Source of the DNA: an uncultured Collinsella sp.
GTDB taxonomy: Bacteria > Actinomycetota > Coriobacteriia > Coriobacteriales > Coriobacteriaceae
Direction: 5' to 3'
Assembly (NCBI GenBank): GCA_934654585.1
Contig: CAKUGF010000025.1
Coordinates: 1-22,968, forward strand
Length of the DNA: 22,968 bases
Positions 14,390-21,593 of the stretch are shown piece after piece; position 1 is the stretch's first letter; each line of letters begins with the position of its first letter. Under the pieces are notes generated by a model that was not told where the DNA came from, did no database searches, and was given only the letters and a program-made list of their open reading frames with translations. Made by a program: the position numbers and the translations under genes.

Positions 14390-15793
14390 CTCTGTGGTGT
14401 TGTCGTCCTCGGCGAGCTGGGGGAACACGGCGTTTTTGGGCATGGAGACCTTGGTCAGCGAGGTGAGCTTCTTGCTGAGCGACGTGTCCGTCTTGACCAG
14501 GTCGCTGAGCGTCACGATCTTGTAGCCGTCGGCAATAAGGCCATCGATGATCTGCGGCAGCGCCTCGAGCGTCTGCTCGGCGCACTCGTCGCTATCCGTA
14601 AGCAGCACGATGTTGCCCGGCGTCACCGAATCGAGCACGGTCGAGACCTGCTCGTCGGCGCCGTTGAGCAGCCAGTCGCCCGAGTCGATATTCCACGAGA
14701 CCACGGCGGACACCAGGTCCATCGAGTCGATCCAGTTTTGCTCGTCAAAGGCAGCGTAGGGGGCGCGCAACAGCATCGTCTTAACGCCGGTCGCCGACTT
14801 GATGGCATCGGTGCCCTTCGAGATCTGCTTGCGCACCGTCTCGCGGTCCTCTCCCTTCAGCGAATCATCGCTATAGCTATTGGAGCCGACCTCGCAGCCG
14901 GCATCGACGATTGCCTTGGCCGTGGCAGGCGAGGCCTCCGCGGCATCGCCCGAAAGGAAGAACGTCGCGGTGACGCCCTTTTCCTTGAGCACCTGCAAGA
15001 TCTGCTTGGTGGCGCCGCTCGGCCCCTCGTCAAACGTCAGGGCGACGACCTTTTCGTTGCCCTTGGGAGCCACGCTGGCGCAGGCAACGACGCAATCGGT
15101 GGCGGGCACGACCTCGCCGCGGTCCTGCGTCTTGCCCGACTGCTCGCCAACCCATACCTCGGAGCGTCCCTGGACGCCCCACGTCTGCACATACTCGATG
15201 GCACCCGTGCCCTCGACCTTCAGCTTGGGCTCGATGGTCGTGGCCTGCACCTCGTGCTTCTCGTAGACGTTGCGGCCATCCTTAACGGTGACCTTCTCGC
15301 CACCCGTGAGCTCACGACTATCCCACTTGGCCTGTTTCACGCGCTTACCGTCGACCTTCACCGACAGCTTTTCGCCTCCACGGCGCTTGAGCACGCTATC
15401 GTCGACCGCCAGCAAATCGCCGGCATCGTACGTTTCGGTCAGGCTTTGGTCGTCGATGAGATTTTGCAGTGTGGAGCCCACGCGCACCGCGGTCTGCTCT
15501 CCGTTGAGCACAACATCCACGCTGCGGTTGACGTAGCCCACGACGGCGGCGATAAACAGCACGAACGCGCAGCCCACGGCGATGAGCGCGTAAGGCAGGC
15601 GAGACGGACGGCGGGGCGAGCGCCCGTTGCCGATGCGGGCGCTGCGATCGCTAAACCCGCGGCTATGATTGAGGTACATCGCGCCGGGCTTACGACGGTG
15701 ACGGCGCTGGCCGCTGGGCAGTTGCCCCAGGTCGCGACGCGCCGTCGGGCGCGCACTCGAGTGCCCGCTTAAGTTGGATCCGTTTTGGCGCAT
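14387..15793 (-). CDS. membrane-anchored NodB-fold protein with altered metal triad
   Basis: 468 residues. The ATG follows GGGGGAGGG. Residues 1-66 are a basic cytoplasmic tail, 67-88 a membrane anchor, and about 92-180 resemble the DUF348/G5-like modules of wall proteins (VDVVLNGEQTAVRVGSTL). From 250 a polysaccharide-deacetylase (NodB) domain follows: ALTFDEGPSG, GSNSYSDDSL, RAPYA, NIDSGDW, NIVLLTDSDE. In active enzymes the metal is held by Asp-His-His and a final His acts in catalysis. Here these are Glu256, Asn305, Asp309 and Thr399. The catalytic-base Asp255 and the Asp373-Trp motif remain. It is therefore either an inactive wall-binding protein or an enzyme with an unusual metal site. 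The TAG stop is formed by the first bases of the adjoining repeat element. Confidence 0.9.
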   Translation of the reverse strand: MRQNGSNLSGHSSARPTARRDLGQLPSGQRRHRRKPGAMYLNHSRGFSDRSARIGNGRSPRRPSRLPYALIAVGCAFVLFIAAVVGYVNRSVDVVLNGEQTAVRVGSTLQNLIDDQSLTETYDAGDLLAVDDSVLKRRGGEKLSVKVDGKRVKQAKWDSRELTGGEKVTVKDGRNVYEKHEVQATTIEPKLKVEGTGAIEYVQTWGVQGRSEVWVGEQSGKTQDRGEVVPATDCVVACASVAPKGNEKVVALTFDEGPSGATKQILQVLKEKGVTATFFLSGDAAEASPATAKAIVDAGCEVGSNSYSDDSLKGEDRETVRKQISKGTDAIKSATGVKTMLLRAPYAAFDEQNWIDSMDLVSAVVSWNIDSGDWLLNGADEQVSTVLDSVTPGNIVLLTDSDECAEQTLEALPQIIDGLIADGYKIVTLSDLVKTDTSLSKKLTSLTKVSMPKNAVFPQLAEDDNTTE

Positions 15794-15803
15794 GTGCCCT
15801 CCC

Positions 15804-15844
15804 CCATAAACACAGCGAGCCGGAGTGACATGTCTCCGGCTCGC
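15804..15844 (-). terminator. hairpin terminator after the PRC-barrel gene
   Basis: Perfect 11-bp stem (GCGAGCCGGAG and its complement, loop of 8, 15815-15844) followed on the minus strand by TGTGTTTAT, a broken T tract. It lies 21 bp after the PRC-barrel stop and ends that operon before the deacetylase-like gene. Confidence 0.75.
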
Positions 15845-15865
15845 CTCCCATCGTTTGATTTGTCG

Positions 15866-16621
15866 CTATTTGCTAGCTTTCGACGAGCCCCCGCTCGCCT
15901 TTTGATACTCGTCCTTAAAGGCCTTGAACATGCCGCGCGTCTTGCCGAGCTGTTTGCCCAGCGCGCGACTGCCCTTGTCCACGGCAGCCGAGCCCTTGTC
16001 GTCGAGCACCTTGGCGCCCTTCTTGACCTTGTCGCCCACTACGACACTCGCTTCGGCAGCCTTGGCGGCCGCACCGCCCGAATACCCGAGCGACTTGACC
16101 TCGTCCGAGACGATCATCGCGCCGTCCGCATAGCCGCGCAGCATCGTGGGCGGAACTTGCGTGTCGCCAACAAGCATGGTCGATGCGGCGCTGGCGGTCA
16201 CATAGAACATCTGCACGATACCCGAGCGCGGTTTGAACTCGACGTCCGAGCAATAGCCCACGACATCGCCCGATTCCGTGCGTACATCCATACCGACCCA
16301 GATGATGCAATCGTCCAGGTTGATATCGAGGCGCTTGGCCGCGGCGGCATCGTAGGTACCCTTGACATCATCGACCGCAACGGCGCCCTCGTAGACGCCG
16401 ACAGCGTCGAGCGCCACAAAGCGATCGGGACGCTCGATCATGCCCGCGATATCGGACTGGCGAACCATAAAGCCCACCACGCGCGTGCCGCCCGGCGAAA
16501 AGACCGGAAAGTGAACCTTGCCGAGCTTTTTAGGGCTACGCGGCGTGCCGTCCTTTTTAGTACGCTTGTCCTCGGCGGGTTTGCGATAAACCTTGATGCC
16601 GACAAAATCACCGGTGCGCAT
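15866..16621 (-). CDS. PRC-barrel domain protein
   Basis: 251 residues, soluble. Two PRC-barrel-like units are visible. The first is near residues 1-85, beginning MRTGDFVGIKVYRKP and including KLGKVHFPVFSPGGTRVVGF. The second is near 105-165 (DCIIWVGMDVRTESGDVVGY, then SDVEFKPRSGIVQMF). The C-terminal ~80 residues are Lys/Ala/Gly-rich and probably disordered and basic. PRC barrels bind RNA, proteins or membrane-associated partners; the actual role is unknown. The ATG overlaps the TAA of the upstream YtxH-like gene (TAATG), so the two are translated together. A PRC barrel also starts the MgtE-like protein in this window, but no direct link is shown. Confidence 0.8.
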   Translation of the reverse strand: MRTGDFVGIKVYRKPAEDKRTKKDGTPRSPKKLGKVHFPVFSPGGTRVVGFMVRQSDIAGMIERPDRFVALDAVGVYEGAVAVDDVKGTYDAAAAKRLDINLDDCIIWVGMDVRTESGDVVGYCSDVEFKPRSGIVQMFYVTASAASTMLVGDTQVPPTMLRGYADGAMIVSDEVKSLGYSGGAAAKAAEASVVVGDKVKKGAKVLDDKGSAAVDKGSRALGKQLGKTRGMFKAFKDEYQKASGGSSKASK

Positions 16622-17010
16622 TATGCCTCGGTCGAAGGCTCCGCAGCCTCGGTATCGGCCTCGACGGCGTTCTCGACCACGACGTCAGCGGCGGGCGTCA
16701 CGTTGCCACCCGAGATGGCGTCGTTGAGCTGCTCGCGCAGCTGATCCATGCGCTCGCGGGCCAGGTCGACCTTGGCGCGCAGGTCGTCGGTCTTGGCGTC
16801 GACCATCGGGCCGAAGTCGCTGACCGCAGCGCGGGCCTCCTCGGCACCGTGCTCGTAGGTGTCGCGCATGTTATCCCAGGCGTCGTTGGCAATATCGGCA
16901 GCCATGGCGCGGGTCTCGGCACCCGAGCGCGGGGCCAGGGCAACGCCGATGATAGCGCCGGCAGCAGCACCAAAGAGTGCACCGGAGACAAAGCTGAAAG
17001 TCTTTCCCAT
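16621..17010 (-). CDS. YtxH-like membrane protein
   Basis: 129 residues from the ATG at 17010, with AGGAGAGG eight bases upstream; another ATG two codons earlier sits on the ribosome-binding site itself. One glycine/alanine-rich membrane segment near the N-terminus (FVSGALFGAAAGAIIGVALAP) is followed by RSGAETR, the pattern of YtxH/gas-vesicle-GvpP-like small proteins. A long charged helix (DDLRAKVDLARERMDQLREQ) probably forms a coiled coil, and the tail is acidic. Members are linked with general stress responses, but the function is unknown. It is first in a two-gene operon with the PRC-barrel protein. Confidence 0.82.
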   Translation of the reverse strand: MGKTFSFVSGALFGAAAGAIIGVALAPRSGAETRAMAADIANDAWDNMRDTYEHGAEEARAAVSDFGPMVDAKTDDLRAKVDLARERMDQLREQLNDAISGGNVTPAADVVVENAVEADTEAAEPSTEA

Positions 17011-17061
17011 GATCATTCCTCTCCTGCAGGCACCTCGATGCCCACCGTTTGAATGTTGTCC

Positions 17062-17067
17062 ATTATA
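17062..17067 (-). promoter_or_regulatory. -10 box of the YtxH/PRC operon
   Basis: A consensus TATAAT on the minus strand, 51 bp before the start codon. No convincing -35 element stands 16-18 bp upstream (that area is very GC-rich), so an activator or alternative sigma factor may be needed. Confidence 0.55.
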
Positions 17068-17145
17068 CCCGCAGCGCATCCTTTGCCGCGCCGCTCATCC
17101 GCGTACGGTTAAAGCGCAGGTACATGATGCAATAAACGCGTAAGC

Positions 17146-17997
17146 CTACTCCTGGGGCATGGCCGGCATGGCCACCGTGGCGGCCGGGTCCTCGCCCGCG
17201 CCATCGACGAGCGGCAGGCTGCCCTCGTGCGCCGAGCCAGCCGGAACCGTTGCCGCACCGCCAAAGACGGCAGCGGGGGCCTCGTGGTTCTCGGCAGTCG
17301 CGCCTTCGGTATCGATTGCCATCTGCGGCTCGTCGTCAAAGCTGGGAACGCCCTGGGGCTCAGAGGGCACGGGCTCGGCGGCAGCATCGGCGACGGGCTC
17401 GGCACCGGCATCGACGCCGGCAGCGGCATCGTCCTCAACTGCGTCCTCAGCCGCATCCTCGGCCACGTCCTCGCCGTTCGCAGCGGCGACGGCCTCATGC
17501 GGGTCCTTGCCCTCGGCCTCGGCACGCATGCCCAGCACCAGGTTGCGCAGGCCCGCGACCGTGCCCTCCACATCGGGGGCCGGCTGGTCGGCATGCAGAT
17601 ACGCCCAATCCATCATAAAGGTCGCCGAAGACAGCGCGCCGATGGCCAGCGCATCGTCGGGACACGAAAGCTCAATCTCAAAGACACGCTCGTCATGCTC
17701 GCTCACGCGGGTGCGGCCGCACGAGATATTGCCGGCAAGGCCGGTCTCGTTCATGAGCTCGACCGACACGTGCTCCAGCAGGTGGCAGAGCTCGGTCTGG
17801 CCCATGCAATCCTGGAACTCGCGGCCGGAATCGCCCAGGCACAGATGCTTGGCAATCGCCGGCACCAGATAGTACACGCGCGCTGTGGCCTCGATATCCT
17901 CCGAGGTCATGAGCGGCATGCCGGGGTTCACCAGCACATGCGCGCAGATCTTGTCCTCGCTGACGGTGACCTTAAGGATGTTGAACAGGCCTGCCAT
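17146..17997 (-). CDS. stand-alone CphA N-domain-like protein with HxxEH motif and acidic tail
   Basis: 283 residues; the ATG follows GGGGAGAG. Residues ~1-155 resemble the N-terminal domain of cyanophycin synthetase. The pattern is LVPAIAKHLC, a short variable loop, then LCHLLEHVSVELMNETGLAG and ISCGRTRV, which lines up with the CphA stretch GHVxEHxALELQxxAG...GFGRTR. The ATP-grasp and Mur-ligase parts of CphA are absent. HLLEH (72-76) followed by Glu80 is the zinc-type HxxEH motif. In CphA this domain has been reported to hide a metallopeptidase-like site that trims the polymer into primers. From ~165 onward the protein is a low-complexity Ala/Glu/Asp/Pro tail. It is 24 bp after the CorC-like gene, in one operon. 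The homology is from pattern memory; activity is inferred. Confidence 0.8.
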   Translation of the reverse strand: MAGLFNILKVTVSEDKICAHVLVNPGMPLMTSEDIEATARVYYLVPAIAKHLCLGDSGREFQDCMGQTELCHLLEHVSVELMNETGLAGNISCGRTRVSEHDERVFEIELSCPDDALAIGALSSATFMMDWAYLHADQPAPDVEGTVAGLRNLVLGMRAEAEGKDPHEAVAAANGEDVAEDAAEDAVEDDAAAGVDAGAEPVADAAAEPVPSEPQGVPSFDDEPQMAIDTEGATAENHEAPAAVFGGAATVPAGSAHEGSLPLVDGAGEDPAATVAMPAMPQE

Positions 17998-18021
17998 AAC
18001 TCTCCCCTACTCGTCCTTGTC

Positions 18022-19395
18022 CTACTCGTCGCCATCGTGCGGATCTGCAGAACCCGCACCCGACGCCGCCGGCCTATCTGCCGAGGACTCGGAATCCTTC
18101 TTATCGGTTTCGGCCGGAGCTATCACGCGAATGAGCGAGATGCGCTGGCCACGCATCGACTGTACCTTGAACTTGTACCCCGCGACCTCAAACACCTCTC
18201 CGATGTCGGGCACCGAGTCGCAAAGCTCCAAAATCCAGCCGGCGATGGTCTCATAATCATCGCTTTCCTCGAGCGGCCAACCAAGCTCAATCGCATCATC
18301 GCACGAAAAACGCCCATCGACGAGCCACTCGCGGCGCGAGAGGCGCGTGAGGTACTTGTTGTCGGGGTCGAACTCGTCCTCGATCTCGCCCACGATCTCT
18401 TCGACGATGTCCTCGATGGTGATGATGCCGGCCGTGCCGCCGTACTCGTCCACGACCACCACGATCTGGTCGTGCGAGGTCTGCATCTCGGAAAGCAGCG
18501 GCAGGATGTCCTTGGTGTCGGGCACAAAGGTGGCGTCGTGCAAAAAGCCGGCGATGGGCTGGTCGCCCTTGCCGTCGAGCGCTGGCTGGATCAGGTCCTT
18601 GATGTGCGCAATGCCCGCCACGTTATCGGGATCCTCGTGGTAGACGGGGATGCGGCTAAAGCCGGTCTGACGCATGGTAGACAGCACGTCGGCGACCGTC
18701 TCGTCGTCCTCGCACATGGTGGTGTCCACGCGCGGCACCATGACCTCGCGGGCAACGGTGTCGCCCAGGTCGAAGATCTCGTGGATCATGCGCTTTTCCT
18801 CGTCGAGCAGGTCGTCCTGCTCCGAGACCATGTACTTGATCTCTTCCTCCGAGACGTTCTGACGGTCGTCGGCGCTCTTGATGCGCAGAATGCGGGCCAG
18901 GCCGTCGGAGCAGGCACCGGTCAGCCACACGAGCGGGCGGGCGATCTTCTGGAACACGGAAAGCGGTCCCACGACCTGCTTGGACACGCCCTCGGCGTTA
19001 GCGAGGCCGATACGCTTGGGCACGAGCTCGCCGATCACGATGGACACGAAGGCGACGGCGACGGTAATGATGACCGGCGCCAGACCGCGCGCGATGGCGG
19101 AGAGCGGCGCGATGCCAAAGCTCATGAGCCACGTGGCGAGCGGGTCGGACAGGCTCGTCGAGGCGACGGCAGACGAGGCGAAGCCCACGAGCGTGATGGC
19201 GACCTGAATGGTGGCCAGCAGCTGGTCGGAATCGGCGGCAAGCTTAATGGCGCGCTCGGCGCGCTTGTCGCCCTCCTCGGCCTCGTGCTCCAGCACGGCG
19301 CGCTTGGCCGTGGTGAGGGCCATCTCGGACATAGAGAAGTAGCCGTTGATGAGGGTCAAAACGAGTGTGGTGATAAGGGAGATGGTTATGTCCAT
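18022..19395 (-). CDS. CorC/CNNM-type transporter: DUF21, CBS pair, CorC_HlyC domain
   Basis: 457 residues from the ATG at 19395. GGAGG lies 15 bases upstream, too far to be ideal, but no nearer in-frame start exists. The DUF21/CNNM membrane domain covers about 1-180 (LINGYFSMSEMALTTAKR, AITLVGFASSAVAS, IVIGELVPKRIGL). The CBS pair follows (VMVPRVDTTMCEDDETVADV, then VVVVDEYGGTAGIITIEDIV), then the CorC_HlyC domain with an acidic, Ser/Ala-rich tail. Relatives carry magnesium or cobalt, mostly as efflux or exchange; the old name hemolysin does not imply a toxin here. Together with the MgtE-like/Nramp operon it is a second magnesium-type system in this window. It is followed in the same operon by the CphA-N-like gene. 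Confidence 0.93.
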   Translation of the reverse strand: MDITISLITTLVLTLINGYFSMSEMALTTAKRAVLEHEAEEGDKRAERAIKLAADSDQLLATIQVAITLVGFASSAVASTSLSDPLATWLMSFGIAPLSAIARGLAPVIITVAVAFVSIVIGELVPKRIGLANAEGVSKQVVGPLSVFQKIARPLVWLTGACSDGLARILRIKSADDRQNVSEEEIKYMVSEQDDLLDEEKRMIHEIFDLGDTVAREVMVPRVDTTMCEDDETVADVLSTMRQTGFSRIPVYHEDPDNVAGIAHIKDLIQPALDGKGDQPIAGFLHDATFVPDTKDILPLLSEMQTSHDQIVVVVDEYGGTAGIITIEDIVEEIVGEIEDEFDPDNKYLTRLSRREWLVDGRFSCDDAIELGWPLEESDDYETIAGWILELCDSVPDIGEVFEVAGYKFKVQSMRGQRISLIRVIAPAETDKKDSESSADRPAASGAGSADPHDGDE

Positions 19396-19508
19396 CGGGA
19401 GTTTCTCGAACCTCCAAGATTCGGGACGTTGGCAGGAGACGTAGTTGGCGGATAAGACGGTTGCGCCCGACGGCCACTTGGGCGGATCCGCGGGCACAGG
19501 CGCGGTCG

Positions 19509-20192
19509 CTAGATTACGAAGAGGATCACCGCCATGAATTGGAAGATGCTACCGGCGAGCACCCACAGGTGAAACACGCTGTGGAGGTAACGCACGTTTT
19601 TGGCGATGTAGAACGGCACGCCCACGGTGTAGCACACGCCGCCGACGGCAAGCAGCGCCAACGCGACGGGGTTCAGCAGCGCCACGAGCGCGGGAAGCTT
19701 AAAGACGACGAGCCAGCCCATGAGCAGGTAGACCAGACCGCTTGCCCAGTGCGGCTGACGCTCACGCATAAAGCACTCGAGGGCGATGCCGATGATGGCG
19801 ATGGCCCATACGGCGAAGAACAGCACGGGGCCGCCATCGTTTGCGAGCGTAATGAGGCAAAACGGCGTGTAGCTGCCCGCAATGAGCAGGTAGATGCAGC
19901 TGTGGTCGATGATGCGGAACACGCGCTTGGCACCCGCGGGCTGAATCGCGTGGTAAAGCGTGGAGGCCAGGTATTCGAGGATGATGCTGACTCCGTAGAC
20001 GATCGCCGCGGCCATGTGCGCCGGTCCGCCGCCACGCAGGGCGGCGAATACGATCAAAAGCACGAGGCCTGCGATACCCAGCAGGCAGCCGACACCATGG
20101 GTGACGGAGTTCATGATCTCCTCGCCCACCGTGTACTGCGGGACGGCCGCGGCCTTCGGTCGCGGCTTGGAACTGTCGCTCGAATCGGACAT
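19509..20192 (-). CDS. trhA: TrhA/hemolysin-III family membrane protein (PAQR superfamily)
   Basis: 227 residues from the ATG at 20192, with GGAGG eleven bases upstream. Seven membrane helices are recognisable. The family motifs are present: EEIMNSVTHGVG, STLYHA, a stretch starting DHSCIYLLIAGSYTPF, and the C-terminal HSVFHLWVLAGS. Their His, Asp and Ser residues form the metal site of PAQR proteins. Bacterial members influence membrane fluidity and lipid homeostasis; the hemolysin name is historical. It is divergent from the alpha/beta hydrolase and followed by the CorC-like gene after a 113-bp gap. The gene symbol follows the family name and is tentative. Confidence 0.9.
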   Translation of the reverse strand: MSDSSDSSKPRPKAAAVPQYTVGEEIMNSVTHGVGCLLGIAGLVLLIVFAALRGGGPAHMAAAIVYGVSIILEYLASTLYHAIQPAGAKRVFRIIDHSCIYLLIAGSYTPFCLITLANDGGPVLFFAVWAIAIIGIALECFMRERQPHWASGLVYLLMGWLVVFKLPALVALLNPVALALLAVGGVCYTVGVPFYIAKNVRYLHSVFHLWVLAGSIFQFMAVILFVI

Positions 20193-20227
20193 GCCGGTTA
20201 CATCCTCCAACGTAAATAGTTCTCAAC

Positions 20228-20233
20228 ACTATA
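20228..20233 (-). promoter_or_regulatory. -10 box of the TrhA-like gene
   Basis: TATAGT on the minus strand, 35 bp above the start codon. The -35 region is weak (TTCGCA-like). A near-palindrome, GTGCGAAATTTGCAC at 20251-20265, overlaps it and could be an operator. Confidence 0.5.
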
Positions 20234-20300
20234 TCAAAGCGTCTGGGTACGTGCGAAATTTGCACCTTACGTGACCCTTTGTTTACCCATTCTTTGCTTG

Positions 20301-20329
20301 TTGACGCATCAACGGTAAACATCCATAAT
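20301..20329 (+). promoter_or_regulatory. promoter of the alpha/beta hydrolase gene with inverted repeats
   Basis: TTGACG (20301-20306), a 17-bp spacer and CATAAT (20324-20329) form a good promoter. The -35 box sits inside GTTGA-4 bp-TCAAC (20300-20313), and a wider pair GTTTACC/GGTAAAC (20281-20287, 20314-20320) brackets it. A second TTGACA followed by TAAACATC lies below at about 20345-20360, echoing the first. These are plausible repressor sites. Confidence 0.65.
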
Positions 20330-20377
20330 GCGCTTGCAATAAATGTTGACATATAAACATCTTATAGGAGAGCGATC

Positions 20378-21343
20378 ATGGCTCATAATACGCGTCCCCA
20401 CCGAGGGCTCAAGATCGGCTTGGCCGTTGCCGCGGTGCTCGTTGTCGCCCTATTGGGGTTTGCCGGCAACTTCTTATTCGACTTTGCCCTAAACCCCCAA
20501 GCGCCGTACACCATGAAGATGATGCAGGACGGCAAGGACGCCGGAAAAGGCGAGCAAAGGGACGCCGAGGAGACTGAGGCCCGGGCGTGGTTTAAAGAGA
20601 ACCGCGAGAGCAGCAGCCTTACCGCAGATGACGGGACCGAGCTTGCCGCCTGGTATTTCGCGGCGTCGGAAAGCACCCACGACTACGCTGTCTGCCTGCA
20701 TGGATATACCAACGAGCCCATCGGTATGGCCCGATACGTCAAGCGCTTCCACGACCGCGGCATGAACGTACTCGCGCCCGCCGCCCGTGCCCACGAGTGC
20801 TCCGGCGGCGACTATATCGGCATGGGTTGGCCCGAGCGGCTCGATGTCGTCGCATGGATCGGGCAGATCGTTGCGGCCGATCCCGAGGCGCGCATCCTGG
20901 TCTTTGGCGAGTCGATGGGCGCGGCGACCGCCATGAACGTGGCGGGGGAATCTCTGCCCGCAAACGTGAAGTGCATTATCGAGGACTGCGGCTATACGAG
21001 TGTCTGGGACGAGTTTTCCCTGCAGCTTAAAGACGTGTTCGGCCTGCCTAGTTTTCCCTTGCTCGATGTAGCCAACCTGGTGTGCAACGTGCGCGCGGGT
21101 TACGACTTTCATAAGGCGAGCAGCGTGGAGCAGCTCAAGCACGCGACGGTTCCCATGCTGTTTATCCACGGTGACCAGGACACCTTTGTGCCGTACAGCA
21201 TGCTCGACCAAAACTACGAGGCGTGCGCCAGCAAGGTCAAGCAAAAGCTCACCGTCCACGGCGCCACCCACGCCAAGAGCGCGCAGGTTGACCCCGAGCT
21301 CTACTGGAACACGGTCAACGACTTCCTCGACAAGAATTTTTAG
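20378..21343 (+). CDS. membrane-anchored alpha/beta hydrolase
   Basis: 321 residues; the ATG follows AGGAGAG at seven bases. One N-terminal membrane segment (GLAVAAVLVVALLGFAGNFLF) acts as signal anchor, so the enzyme faces outward. The fold's landmarks are HGYTNEP (oxyanion loop), nucleophile Ser179 in FGESMGA, Asp268 in HGDQDTFVP and His298 in HGATHAKS, a complete triad. The stretch AARAHECSGGDYIGMGWPER is typical of the BEM46/YqkD-like exported hydrolases of Gram-positive bacteria. The substrate is unknown; esterase or peptidase activity is likely. It is monocistronic, divergent from the TrhA-like gene. Confidence 0.93.
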   Translation: MAHNTRPHRGLKIGLAVAAVLVVALLGFAGNFLFDFALNPQAPYTMKMMQDGKDAGKGEQRDAEETEARAWFKENRESSSLTADDGTELAAWYFAASESTHDYAVCLHGYTNEPIGMARYVKRFHDRGMNVLAPAARAHECSGGDYIGMGWPERLDVVAWIGQIVAADPEARILVFGESMGAATAMNVAGESLPANVKCIIEDCGYTSVWDEFSLQLKDVFGLPSFPLLDVANLVCNVRAGYDFHKASSVEQLKHATVPMLFIHGDQDTFVPYSMLDQNYEACASKVKQKLTVHGATHAKSAQVDPELYWNTVNDFLDKNF

Positions 21344-21386
21344 GCAAAAGGCGGCATCCGGGGCTTTATCTGACCCCCTATTTTCA

Positions 21387-21506
21387 GAAGTATGCGGCAA
21401 AATCTGGAACTGCCGACCAGACCGCAGTTTTACCAACAATTTATCAGGGGTTTTGTTGCCAAAAACCGCTGTGTGCTCGGCAGTCTCGAAATTTGCCGCA
21501 TACTTC
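21387..21506. repeat. 120-bp inverted-repeat element (hairpin-forming)
   Basis: Arms 21387-21416 and 21477-21506 are inverted copies: 15 perfect bases (GAAGTATGCGGCAAA), a few mismatches, then ACTGCCGA. The interior also pairs (CAACAA at 21434-21439 with TTGTTG at 21453-21458, and flanking GCAGTTTT with AAAACCGC), so the whole unit can form one long hairpin. There is no coding frame. It is unrelated in sequence to the elements at 3384 and 14198. Confidence 0.85.
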
Positions 21507-21508
21507 CG

Positions 21509-21547
21509 AAAACCGCCTGCGAGCACTGCGCTCACAGGCGGTTTTTG
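21509..21547 (+). terminator. rho-independent terminator (usable from both sides)
   Basis: AAAACCGCCTG pairs with CAGGCGGTTTT, with an inner GAGC/GCTC stem, then TTTTTGTTT on the plus strand. It ends the alpha/beta hydrolase transcript after the repeat element. From the minus side it can also stop the DUF362 transcript, with a shorter T run. Confidence 0.85.
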
Positions 21548-21593
21548 TTTACGTTACGCTACAAAAGAGCTTGATTTGTCCAATAGCCAAGCG

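Noticed and set aside
17227..19455. 742-codon plus-strand frame opposite the CphA-N-like and CorC-like genes
   Set aside because: Antisense shadow; it crosses two well-supported minus-strand genes and has no recognisable domain.
18022..20192. Hemolysin toxins (names attached to the CorC and hemolysin-III families)
   Set aside because: Both are membrane housekeeping or ion-related families; nothing suggests a secreted toxin.
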